Positions 42,297 to 49,765 of a stretch of 64,000 nt of DNA are shown piece after piece (within the stretch, counting starts at the first letter, position 1; each line of letters opens with the position of its first letter). Origin of the DNA: Nesterenkonia natronophila. GTDB taxonomy: Bacteria > Actinomycetota > Actinomycetes > Actinomycetales > Micrococcaceae. Made by a program: the position numbers and the translations under genes. Where the stretch lies: contig NZ_QYZP01000001.1 of the NCBI RefSeq assembly GCF_003595215.1, positions 496,001-560,000 on the forward strand, written 5' to 3'. The notes beneath the pieces are model-generated. The model worked only from the letters and a program-made list of their open reading frames with translations, was not told where the DNA came from and did not search any database.

Positions 42297-42899
42297 TCAG
42301 CGGCGCAGGACGCCCCTCAGCACTATGTCAACCTGTGTTTGCAACCACTGGTGGTCAGGCTTCCCCACTGTCAGCAGTCGGATAATGAAGGGATCCATGA
42401 TCGCTGAGGCCACGGCGGCCGGGTTGACACCTTCACGCAGTCCACCTGCTGCAGCCTCCTGCCGAATGCGCTCTGTCAGCTCCATGTCATCCCAGACCGA
42501 ACGCTCCTTGAAGAGTTGTCTGGTCTCCTCACCTCCCGTGACCAAGGCGCCCATCAGGCTCCGAGCCATCACCTCAGTGTCATGCATCTGAGACCTCTCT
42601 AGCTCGCAGTCCAGCCACGTCGTGAGGTCCGCGCGCAGGTCTCCGGTATTCGGGACGCGTTCGAAGCTCAACTTCAGTCGTCCGGTCATCAGCGATTCCA
42701 AGACCACGGCCGCCTTGTTCTTCCACCAGCGGTATATGGTCTGCTTTCCGACACCCGCCTCAGCTGCGATCCGCTCGACGGTGAGCTCCTCGTAACTCTG
42801 CCCCTGGTCATCCAGCAGCCGGGCCACAGCATCGAGAACGGATTGGTGCGCTTCTTCGCTGCGCGGCCGCCCCCGTCGCGAATCTGCCTCAGCTGCCAT
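42297..42899 (-). CDS. TetR-family regulator of the MMPL gene
   Basis: This 200-residue regulator has RGRPRSEEAHQSVLDAVARLLDDQG, the TetR helix-turn-helix with VERIAAEAGVGKQTIYRWWKNKAAV (about 40-65), and a TetR_C-like ligand domain. The ATG at 42899 lies seven bases after TACCAT on the minus strand, so it is likely leaderless. The ATG at 42920 is a longer alternative. It lies 104 bp upstream of the MMPL exporter in the same orientation and is divergent from pabB. Repression of the exporter until an inducer binds is the usual scheme. Confidence 0.88.
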   Translation of the reverse strand: MAAEADSRRGRPRSEEAHQSVLDAVARLLDDQGQSYEELTVERIAAEAGVGKQTIYRWWKNKAAVVLESLMTGRLKLSFERVPNTGDLRADLTTWLDCELERSQMHDTEVMARSLMGALVTGGEETRQLFKERSVWDDMELTERIRQEAAAGGLREGVNPAAVASAIMDPFIIRLLTVGKPDHQWLQTQVDIVLRGVLRR

Positions 42900-42906
42900 G
42901 AGCACT

Positions 42907-42925
42907 ATGGTACGACTCATAGGAT
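42907..42925. promoter_or_regulatory. Back-to-back -10 boxes for tetR and pabB
   Basis: Minus-strand TACCAT (plus 42907-42912) lies seven bases before the tetR ATG. Plus-strand TAGGAT (42920-42925) lies seven bases before the pabB ATG at 42933. Neither gene has space for a ribosome site, so both transcripts look leaderless and their promoters overlap. Confidence 0.5.
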
Positions 42926-42932
42926 GATCACC

Positions 42933-44303
42933 ATGTCGTCAACTTCGCTCTGGCCTACGGTGAAGCTGCCCGTGGCAGAGGATGCGGCCGCCTTACTTTT
43001 CAGCGCCCTTTGGCAGCGTCTGGGTGCACATGTCTGCGCAGCGTTCTTGGACAGCAGCGACCATGCGCGCACTCCAGCTCCAGCACGCAGCCGTTACAGC
43101 GTCCTTGCCTTTTCCTCCGCTGAAGGACAGAGCGTCGTCCTCAGCTCTGCTGCGTTCGAATGGTTGGAGCAGAATTGGCCTCATGAGGGCGTGCAGGCAG
43201 CCGACGGCGCCAGCTCGTCTGCACCGTTCCAGCTCGGGTGGGTGGGATGGATCGGTTATGAGAACCAAGCCCGCTTCTTCGCTGCGGACCGCGCGGTCGT
43301 CGTCGACCACCACCTGGGAACAGCCGAAATTCAGGGTGCGGGAGAGGACAAGGAATGGCAGGACTTGGTTCACTCAGCAGCAGGAGCACTTGACTCCGCT
43401 CCTTCTGCTGCGCCGCCGGTTCAGCTGAGGGGCCTCACGGTGCGCGATTCCCGGATGGCATACCTCGCCAAGATTCGCGCCGCGCAGACAGAGATCCGGG
43501 ATGGGAACTCCTACGAAGTCTGCCTCACCACAGCAGTCAGCGGGCGCTTGCGAGGTAGCCCCTGGGACGCATATTGGGCGTTGCGAGAGCGCAATCGAGC
43601 TCCCTTCACGCAGTTTCTGCACTTTCCGGAGGTTCAAGGGCATGATGCCATGGCGATACTGTCCACTTCCCCCGAACGGTTCGCCTCCATCGCTGCCGAC
43701 GGGAGGATCCGCTCGGAACCTATTAAGGGAACCCGACCCCGCGGTGCCACGGCTGAGGCGGATGTTGCGGCACTGCGGGACTTGCAGAGTCACCCTAAAG
43801 ATCGGGCGGAGAACGTCATGATTGCCGATCTGGTGCGTAATGACCTCTCAGTCCACGCAGAACCCGGTACCTTGCGCACGGAACGTTTATGCGCGGTGGA
43901 GAGTTATCCGACTGTGCATCAAATGGTCTCTACCATCAGTGCGACACTCGAGCCCCACGCGAAGCGTTCCCGGGCACTTGCCGACGCGTTTCCGCCGGGT
44001 TCCATGACCGGAGCGCCGAAAACATCCACGATGAACATACTCGCTGAGTTGGAGACCGGCCCCCGGGGGCCCTATTCGGGGGTGGCCGGATGGTTCAGTT
44101 CTACAGGGGCCTGTGACCTGTCGGTGCTGATCCGCACAGCAGTGCTGCGGTCGACCAGCAGCGGCGAGGATGCCGATGAATGGAATTTCCATCTCGGCTT
44201 GGGTGGTGCCGTCACCGCTGATTCGGATCCAGATGCGGAATGGGAGGAAGTCATTACCAAGTCACGCGGAGTCCTGAACGCCCTGGGAGCAGAGTTTCCG
44301 TAG
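42933..44303 (+). CDS. pabB: Aminodeoxychorismate synthase component I
   Basis: This 456-residue chorismate-binding enzyme has the catalytic half RIRSEPIKGTRPRG (about 259-272), AENVMIADLVRNDL, YPTVHQMVSTI and FPPGSMTGAPK. The lysine in PIKGT is diagnostic of PabB-type aminodeoxychorismate synthases; anthranilate synthase TrpE has alanine there. It makes ADC for folate with a glutaminase partner not in this window, then PabC-like lyase (candidate at 35976-36908). ATG 42933 is chosen because TAGGAT lies seven bases upstream. An earlier ATG at 42924 has AGG directly against it. Confidence 0.88.
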   Translation: MSSTSLWPTVKLPVAEDAAALLFSALWQRLGAHVCAAFLDSSDHARTPAPARSRYSVLAFSSAEGQSVVLSSAAFEWLEQNWPHEGVQAADGASSSAPFQLGWVGWIGYENQARFFAADRAVVVDHHLGTAEIQGAGEDKEWQDLVHSAAGALDSAPSAAPPVQLRGLTVRDSRMAYLAKIRAAQTEIRDGNSYEVCLTTAVSGRLRGSPWDAYWALRERNRAPFTQFLHFPEVQGHDAMAILSTSPERFASIAADGRIRSEPIKGTRPRGATAEADVAALRDLQSHPKDRAENVMIADLVRNDLSVHAEPGTLRTERLCAVESYPTVHQMVSTISATLEPHAKRSRALADAFPPGSMTGAPKTSTMNILAELETGPRGPYSGVAGWFSSTGACDLSVLIRTAVLRSTSSGEDADEWNFHLGLGGAVTADSDPDAEWEEVITKSRGVLNALGAEFP

Positions 44304-44345
44304 ACCCAGGCCGCCCGGTACAGTGCAACTCACACCAGGGTTGCA

Positions 44346-44359
44346 GATTGTTGACAATG
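44346..44359 (+). promoter_or_regulatory. GntR-type operator (GATTGT-TG-ACAAT)
   Basis: GATTGT-TG-ACAATG has arms of five perfect bases around a two-base centre. It sits immediately before the GGGAGG ribosome site of the FAD/Fe-S dehydrogenase. The same 13 bases occur at 60651-60663 before gabT. TTGT-n2-ACAA-type dyads are typical of GntR regulators of the FadR/FCD group (LldR, PdhR and relatives). Confidence 0.6.
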
Positions 44360-44375
44360 TGGGAGGCCGTTGAAG

Positions 44376-47306
44376 GTGACTATCACCGCTGATTCCGCCA
44401 CGACCGCCAGGGGTGACTCCGTGGAGCTTATTGCCGCGCTGCGACGGGCGGGGGTCTCCCGCGTCGACGGTTCAGAGCTGGCTCGGGGCATGTATTCCGC
44501 TGATGCCAGCCTCTACCGTGTAGTCCCGCAGGTGGTGGCCCGGCCTCAGCATGTTGACGAGCTTCATGCAGCCCACCAGGTCTCGCGTGAACTTGCTGTC
44601 CCGCTGACCCTGCGTGGTGCCGGGACCTCAATTGCAGGCAACGCTGTCGGCGAAGGGATCGTGCTCGACACTCGGGATCTGAAGAAGATCATCGACATCG
44701 ATCCAGGGTCCCAGACGGCGCGGGTCGAACCCGGTGTGATCCACGCTGACCTGCAGCGAGCCGCAGCACCGCAGGGCCTGCGCTTTGGCCCAGATCCCTC
44801 CACCCACTCCCGTTGCACTATCGGGGGGATGATCGGCAACAACGCCTGCGGATCTCGTGCCCTAGGGTACGGCCGCACCGCGGACAACATCGAGGCGGTT
44901 GAGGTCCTCTTCGGCAATGGGGAGACAGCTCGGCTTGATTCCGGCTCCGACTCGGCATCGGGCTCCACAGCGGGTCGACTGCTGCAGCTCGCCGAGCAGA
45001 ACCTGGCCCACATTCGCACCAACTTCGGCCTTTTCGGACGGCAAGTCTCCGGGTACAGCCTGGAGCACCTGCTGCCTGAGAACAGAGGGCGCATTGAACG
45101 TTTCTTCGCAGGTACCGAAGGAACTCTCGGGACCATTCTGGAAGCCACCGTGAACCTGGTGCGCGATGACCCACACCGGCGGCTGATGGTGCTGGGGTTC
45201 CCTTCCGTTGCCGAAGCCGCCGACGCTGTCCCGAATATCCTGACCGCCGGCTCAGGCCAACTCATCGCCTGTGAGGGCATGGACTCCCGGTTGGTCGCCC
45301 TGGTCCGCGGGGCGGGACGGCGCGTCCCCACACTCCCAAGAGGCGAGTCGTGGCTGTTTGTGGAAACAGTCGGTCAGGATGCCCTCGAGATTCTGAACGA
45401 AGTCAGAAGTGCCTCCGGTGCGCTGGGATATCGCCTGATTGAAGACTCCGATGAGGCGGCTGCCCTGTGGAGAATCCGTGAGAACGGCGCCGGGTTGGCG
45501 GGCATCAGTTTGGCCACCCCGGCCCACTCAGGGTGGGAGGATGCCGCTGTGCCGCCTGAGCACCTCGGTCGATGGATGAGGGAGTTTGAGGCCCTCATGA
45601 CGGAGTTCGGTCTCCAGGGCTACCCGTATGGCCACTTCGGTGACGGGTGCATCCACTGCCGCATCGATTTCCCCTTCAAGCACGGCGATCCAGGAAGCAC
45701 CGGTGTCTTCCGGGAGTTCTTAGCAGCCTGCGCAGAACGGCTGGCCGCCTACGGGGGGTCCCTGTCTGGGGAGCACGGTGACGGACGGGTCCGCTCCGAA
45801 CTGCTGCCGACGATGTACAACGAAACCTCGATGGCCTTGTTTGCGCAGGCGAAAGCCATATGTGACCCCGAAAACCTACTTAACCCGGGGATCATTACCG
45901 CCCCTGATGGCCGCTCCATAGCTTCGCAGACCGCGCACCTGAAGCCAACCCAACCTAAACAGGACCTGCCCTGGCCGGGAATGCTCATGACCCATGACTC
46001 AGGAGACTTCGGAGCTGCCGCCCATAGATGTTCCGGGGTGGGTCGTTGCGTGGCCCCCAAGACCAACGGCGTGATGTGCCCGTCCTACCTGGCGACCCGA
46101 GAAGAGAAGGACTCCACTCGAGGGCGTGCACGAATCCTGCAGGAAGCTATGGACGGAACGCTCATCAAGGGGCTGGCCGATCCCGCGGTACACGAGGCGT
46201 TGGACCTCTGCCTGTCCTGTAAGGGCTGTGCCAGTGACTGCCCGGCCGGAGTGGACATGGCTGCCTACAAGGCAGAAGCGCTTTACCAAACCTATGACCG
46301 AGACAAGGACGGACAGCCCAAGCGGCGACTGCGGCCGCGCAGTCACTACATCCTGGGTAGGCTTCCGTTCTGGGCAAAGCTCGCCAGCCCGCTGGCGCCG
46401 GTGGCCAACGCCACCATGAAACTGCCTCCTGTAGCGGCACTTGCCAAATGGGTCGCCGGCATTGACCAGCGTCGCAGCGTACCGAAGTTCGCCGCGAAGA
46501 CGTTTCGGCGCGCATCAAGGTCCACCCAGGCAGCGGTCGGCCAGCCCGACGTATGGGTGTGGGCTGACTCCTTCACCAATCACTTCTTTCCGCAATCCGG
46601 TCTCGCTGCGCTCGAGTTCCTCCGCGGTCAGGGACTCGATGTGCGGGTCATTGAAAAACGAGGTTGCTGCGGGCTGCCGTGGATCAGCACCGGGCAGCTG
46701 GACCAGGCCAAGAAGCTCATCGAGCAGGCTGCGTCCGTTCTGGAGCCCTATGTTACCTCTGGCGTCCCTGTCATCGGATTGGAACCCAGCTGTTTGGCCA
46801 CGTTGCGCTCTGACGCCGTAGAGCTCTCGCCGGCGCCGGAGGCGCGAACAGTCGCGGACGGAGTGCTGACCTTTGCGGAGCTGGTGAATCGCCTGGTGGA
46901 TGAGGGGCGCATCGAACTGCCGGACCTCAGCGGAGTCGATGTCGTCGCCCAGCCGCACTGCCACCAGTCGTCGATCATCGGGTGGGATGTGGATGAGGCG
47001 CTGCTGAATATGGCCGGAGCCGAGGTGACCAAAGTTGCCGGTTGCTGCGGGTTGGCCGGGAACTTCGGGGTGGAGAAAGGCCACTATGAAGTTTCAGTGG
47101 CCGTGGCCGAAACAAATCTCCTCCCAGCGGTGCGCAGGCAGGCTTCAGGTGACGCCAGAGGTAAGCGAAGGGTGGTCTTGGCTGACGGCATGTCATGCCG
47201 GATCCAATTGGACGACCTGGCCGATGTGCCAGCCATCCACCTCGCTGAACTGCTGGCTCAGGCTTCCGAGGCGTCGGCAACCAACGGCTCATCCAGAAGC
47301 TCATAG
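44376..47306 (+). CDS. FAD/Fe-S D-2-hydroxyacid (D-lactate-type) dehydrogenase
   Basis: This protein of about 976 residues fuses an FAD-binding PCMH domain (TLRGAGTSIAGNAVG near 80), an FAD-oxidase C-terminal domain (to about 500), and a 4Fe-4S ferredoxin-like module (HRCSGVGRC about 550; CLSCKGCASDCP about 611). It also has two CCG heterodisulfide-reductase-like domains (RGCCGLPW about 761, AGCCGLAG about 888). This equals GlcD plus GlpC/GlcF in one chain, as in actinobacterial Dld-type D-lactate dehydrogenases, which feed electrons to quinone. GTG 44376 is nine bases after GGGAGG. The operator upstream and the shared site at gabT suggest GntR control. Confidence 0.85.
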   Translation: MTITADSATTARGDSVELIAALRRAGVSRVDGSELARGMYSADASLYRVVPQVVARPQHVDELHAAHQVSRELAVPLTLRGAGTSIAGNAVGEGIVLDTRDLKKIIDIDPGSQTARVEPGVIHADLQRAAAPQGLRFGPDPSTHSRCTIGGMIGNNACGSRALGYGRTADNIEAVEVLFGNGETARLDSGSDSASGSTAGRLLQLAEQNLAHIRTNFGLFGRQVSGYSLEHLLPENRGRIERFFAGTEGTLGTILEATVNLVRDDPHRRLMVLGFPSVAEAADAVPNILTAGSGQLIACEGMDSRLVALVRGAGRRVPTLPRGESWLFVETVGQDALEILNEVRSASGALGYRLIEDSDEAAALWRIRENGAGLAGISLATPAHSGWEDAAVPPEHLGRWMREFEALMTEFGLQGYPYGHFGDGCIHCRIDFPFKHGDPGSTGVFREFLAACAERLAAYGGSLSGEHGDGRVRSELLPTMYNETSMALFAQAKAICDPENLLNPGIITAPDGRSIASQTAHLKPTQPKQDLPWPGMLMTHDSGDFGAAAHRCSGVGRCVAPKTNGVMCPSYLATREEKDSTRGRARILQEAMDGTLIKGLADPAVHEALDLCLSCKGCASDCPAGVDMAAYKAEALYQTYDRDKDGQPKRRLRPRSHYILGRLPFWAKLASPLAPVANATMKLPPVAALAKWVAGIDQRRSVPKFAAKTFRRASRSTQAAVGQPDVWVWADSFTNHFFPQSGLAALEFLRGQGLDVRVIEKRGCCGLPWISTGQLDQAKKLIEQAASVLEPYVTSGVPVIGLEPSCLATLRSDAVELSPAPEARTVADGVLTFAELVNRLVDEGRIELPDLSGVDVVAQPHCHQSSIIGWDVDEALLNMAGAEVTKVAGCCGLAGNFGVEKGHYEVSVAVAETNLLPAVRRQASGDARGKRRVVLADGMSCRIQLDDLADVPAIHLAELLAQASEASATNGSSRSS

Positions 47307-48070
47307 ACTCCGTCGATGATGCGGTGCGGCCGGAACGGGTATTGGGAAATGCTCGCCTGTGACGATACTCCAGACATGACCAGAATCGTGTGCATACCAG
47401 CTTCCATGCCCGCAACGATGTCAGTGTCCATACGGTCTCCAATCATTGCAGTCTGCATAGAGTGAGCACCAAGGTGGTTGAGCGCCGAGCGGAACATCAT
47501 GGGGTTGGGCTTGCCCACCACATACGGGTCTGACCCAGTAGCTTTGGTGATGAGCGCGGCGATCGCACCGGTGGCCGGTAGGACACCTTCCGGGCTGGGG
47601 CCCGTGGCGTCAGGGTTGGTCACAATGAAGCGTGCGCCATCGTTGATCAGACGGACCGCCTTAGTTATGGCCTCGAAGCTGTAGTTGCGAGTCTCGCCGA
47701 CGACCACGTAGTCCGGGTCTGTCTCGCTCATGATGAAGCCCGCCTCGTGAAGCGCGGTGGTGAGGCCAGCTTCTCCCACCACATAAGTGCTTCCGCTGCC
47801 TTGGCTGGCGTCAGCCTGTTGGGCGAGGAATGTGGCAGTGGCCAATGCCGATGTCCAGATCCGATCCTCGGGGACTACAAGACCTGAATGGCGCAAACGG
47901 GCTGAGAGATCCCGAGCTGTGTAGATCGAATTGTTGGTCAACACAAGGTGGGGCAGGTCCTGGCGGCGCCATTGCTCCAGAAGCTCGGCGGCACCAGGGA
48001 GTGCTTCATGTTCGCGGACTAGTACACCGTCCATGTCGGTCAACCAGCATTCGATGTGCTCAGCGCTCAT
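47258..48070 (-). CDS. HAD-IIA hydrolase, NagD-like
   Basis: This 270-residue phosphatase has catalytic LTDMDGVLV (about 10-18), LVLTNNS (41-47), the cap with TNPDATGPSPEG, KPNPMMF and MIGDRMDTDIVAG. It fits the HAD-IIA (NagD/4-nitrophenylphosphatase) group; the physiological substrate is unknown. It overlaps the convergent FAD/Fe-S gene tail to tail by 49 bp. On the minus strand TAGGAT lies six bases before the ATG, a leaderless layout. Confidence 0.9.
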   Translation of the reverse strand: MSAEHIECWLTDMDGVLVREHEALPGAAELLEQWRRQDLPHLVLTNNSIYTARDLSARLRHSGLVVPEDRIWTSALATATFLAQQADASQGSGSTYVVGEAGLTTALHEAGFIMSETDPDYVVVGETRNYSFEAITKAVRLINDGARFIVTNPDATGPSPEGVLPATGAIAALITKATGSDPYVVGKPNPMMFRSALNHLGAHSMQTAMIGDRMDTDIVAGMEAGMHTILVMSGVSSQASISQYPFRPHRIIDGVYELLDEPLVADASEA

Positions 48071-48186
48071 CTCTCTATCCTAGGCTGACGCGCCCGTAAG
48101 GAAGCTTGACGCCCTGATCGTTCCCTGCAACCAATGATGGAGGTTAGCTCTTGGGGCAAGGATGGCCAGCGCCTAATGTCGCTGCG

Positions 48187-48280
48187 CACGAGAAAGCTCC
48201 CCAGGTGGCCGCGTGAGGGGACGCATGATGGCCAACCGGGGAGCTTCAATCACTCGCACCTTGATGAGGTACTAACTAAT
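48187..48280 (+). repeat. 94-bp structured direct repeat, copy R1
   Basis: This copy is about 90% identical to 49190-49283. It contains nested inverted arms: AAGCTCCCC (48194-48202) with GGGGAGCTT (48238-48246), GGCC with GGCC inside, and an apical GCGT-GAGGGG-ACGC. The conserved tail AATCACTCGCACCTT then runs into a small CCT/AGG hairpin. On the plus strand TTGGGG-17-TAATGT (48152-48180) ends six bases before the repeat, so a transcript could start exactly at it. On the minus strand the big hairpin is followed by CTTTCTC, which would suit a terminator after the Rieske gene. Confidence 0.75.
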
Positions 48281-48416
48281 ATAGGGCTCTACCTTAAAGA
48301 ACCCCCCGGTGTTTGCTGAACATTATCTGTGAGTTTCTCGCGAGATTTCTGCGAAAGCACAGGCTCAGATGTGGTGCCGAGCCCGGGCGAGCGCAGTTGA
48401 TCGATGAGGGACGCGG
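48281..48416. other. Gap between repeat R1 and the Rieske gene
   Basis: Together with 48071-48280 this makes a 346-bp stretch without a gene between the HAD and Rieske genes. Apart from repeat R1 and the candidate plus-strand promoter before it, I see only short stop-rich frames. Confidence 0.5.
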
Positions 48417-48773
48417 TTAGGACGAGGGATCCGCTTCGGGGTGCGGGACCCCAGGGTGCAGAATGAGGTGCCCGCCCTCAACAGTGACCAAGTGCGTCTT
48501 CACGGGTTCGAAGGCCGGGGGAGTCTCAGGGACGCCGGTGCGCAAGCAGAAAACTGCGCCATGCATGGGGCACTCCAGCGTCTCATCTTCTACGAAGCCC
48601 TCTGACAGTGCCACCGACTCGTGAGAACACTCGTCATCGACGGCGTAGAAGCCCCCGTCTTCGGCGTGAACTACGGCAATGTCACCCGGGGTGCCGGCCT
48701 GCTTGGCTGGGACCTGCAATACCTGGCGCTCTGGAAGTTGGTCTGCTGGGCCAAGATCTACACGTTGTGTCAT
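48417..48773 (-). CDS. Rieske 2Fe-2S protein, NirD/ferredoxin-like
   Basis: This 118-residue single Rieske domain has the cluster motifs C-S-H (DECSHESVAL, about 47-56) and C-P-M-H (ECPMHGAVF, about 68-76), with spacing as in soluble Rieske ferredoxins and the NirD group. It probably transfers electrons to an oxygenase or reductase not identified here. TAGGCT six bases before the ATG on the minus strand indicates a leaderless transcript. The S4-domain gene lies just upstream on the same strand. Confidence 0.88.
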   Translation of the reverse strand: MTQRVDLGPADQLPERQVLQVPAKQAGTPGDIAVVHAEDGGFYAVDDECSHESVALSEGFVEDETLECPMHGAVFCLRTGVPETPPAFEPVKTHLVTVEGGHLILHPGVPHPEADPSS

Positions 48774-48788
48774 GGGTCTAGCCTAGCG

Positions 48789-49175
48789 TCACTCGTTCTT
48801 GGTGTAGCCTCGCAGCAGCTCGAGCTGACGCCGCTCCCGCTTGGTTGGGCGCCCGGTGCCGCGCTCGCGTCGGGGTAGGCCCACGTCACGCGGCTTAATC
48901 TGCTGCGGCGAAAGATCACGATAGGCCCGTTGGGCTACCGGGGCCCCAACGCGCTTGGCATAAGTATGGACAACTTCCAGAATCACCACATGACCCGGCC
49001 TGCTGATACTGACCCGTGTGCCCGGCATGATTTTCCCAGCTGGCTTAATGGTTTCACCCTCGATTTTGATCTTTCCGGCACGGCAGGCGCTGGTAGCGGC
49101 CGAACGCGTTTTGAACATGCGAACCGACCACAGCCATGCGTCGACTCGCACGGGTGAACGGGGGCCCTCAGTCAT
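48789..49175 (-). CDS. S4-domain RNA-binding protein, Hsp15-like
   Basis: This 128-residue protein has VRVDAWLWSVRMFKTRSAATSACRAGKIKIEG at the N-terminus, the S4 RNA-binding fold. A basic tail rich in R and K (RRERGTGRPTKRERRQLE) follows. In E. coli the Hsp15 homologue binds stalled 50S subunits after heat shock. TAGACT lies six bases before the ATG on the minus strand, so it appears leaderless. That -10 lies just before repeat R2, with no clear -35. Confidence 0.88.
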   Translation of the reverse strand: MTEGPRSPVRVDAWLWSVRMFKTRSAATSACRAGKIKIEGETIKPAGKIMPGTRVSISRPGHVVILEVVHTYAKRVGAPVAQRAYRDLSPQQIKPRDVGLPRRERGTGRPTKRERRQLELLRGYTKNE

Positions 49176-49189
49176 GCCACCAGTCTAGA

Positions 49190-49283
49190 CACGAGAAAGC
49201 TCCCCGGGTGGCCGCGTGAGGGGACGCATATTGGCCAACCGGGGAGCCTGAATCACTCGCACCTTCAAGAGGCACTATCTAAG
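49190..49283 (+). repeat. 94-bp structured direct repeat, copy R2
   Basis: This is the second copy of the element at 48187-48280 in the same orientation, with about nine substitutions. GCTCCCCGG pairs with CCGGGGAGC; the apical GCGT-GAGGGG-ACGC and the tail AATCACTCGCACCTT are unchanged. It lies 14 bp upstream of the S4 gene on the opposite side of that gene's -10. No good plus-strand promoter matches the one at R1. The copies flank the Rieske and S4 genes exactly. Confidence 0.75.
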
Positions 49284-49765
49284 TTACGCAGCATTCTGAA
49301 CGGAATGCCCCATAGCGACTGGATTTTTCCTATGAGTTTTCCACGCTCCTCAGTAACGGTCTGGTCACAATCTGATGGTGTCGGCGTTGGCGCGGCGAAT
49401 CTCGAGACTTTCGTTGAAAGAGTAAGGAGCTCAGGGGGCAGCGCGCCGGGCGGGGTGTCCTGCGGTAGTGGCATTCCGCCCTTCAAGCTGCGTTGCCCCC
49501 TGATCTCATTCTGCAGTTTTGCGAAGCTGACGCGCGCATGAGTTGACGTCACAGGTTCAGCACAGCTTCAAGCTGGGGTCGAACGCCGCCCTGCCGCGGG
49601 CTGTGACCAACTTGTTAACCTGGGCGCGAGCTGACCGGGGGACACGCTCTAGAGTTCCCATCGCTAGCTTCCCCACTTGTGGGCGGCCCCGGACACTCCC
49701 ACCCGCCCCACCGGCCAGGTGGTGCGAGCAAGGAGTCGTGGCATTCGACTAGTGAGGATTTACTC
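49284..49765. other. Gene-free leader region before the M23-Rpf gene
   Basis: This 480-bp stretch has no convincing gene. Short frames at 49305-49541 (+) and 49265-49552 (-) have no recognisable domain or ribosome site. A long 5' leader with several GC-rich inverted arms precedes the M23-Rpf gene. I looked for a c-di-AMP (ydaO) riboswitch, common before Rpf genes, and did not find its conserved core. Confidence 0.4.

Noticed and set aside
42933-44303. Anthranilate synthase TrpE
   Set aside because: The PIKGT lysine and the absence of trp genes nearby favour PabB.
48187-49283. R1/R2 as CRISPR repeats or IS ends
   Set aside because: Only two copies in the same orientation, 909 bp apart with ordinary genes between; no spacers, cas genes, transposase or target-site duplication seen.
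49265-49552. 95-codon minus-strand frame between R2 and the M23-Rpf gene
   Set aside because: No recognisable domain or ribosome site, and it runs into repeat R2. A real gene cannot be excluded, but evidence is too thin.
49560-49765. Possible c-di-AMP (ydaO) riboswitch before the M23-Rpf gene
   Set aside because: The gene type and long leader made it plausible, but the conserved GGGGUGAAUC-like and terminal CCGACAGCUAACCUCGUAGGC-like blocks are not present.
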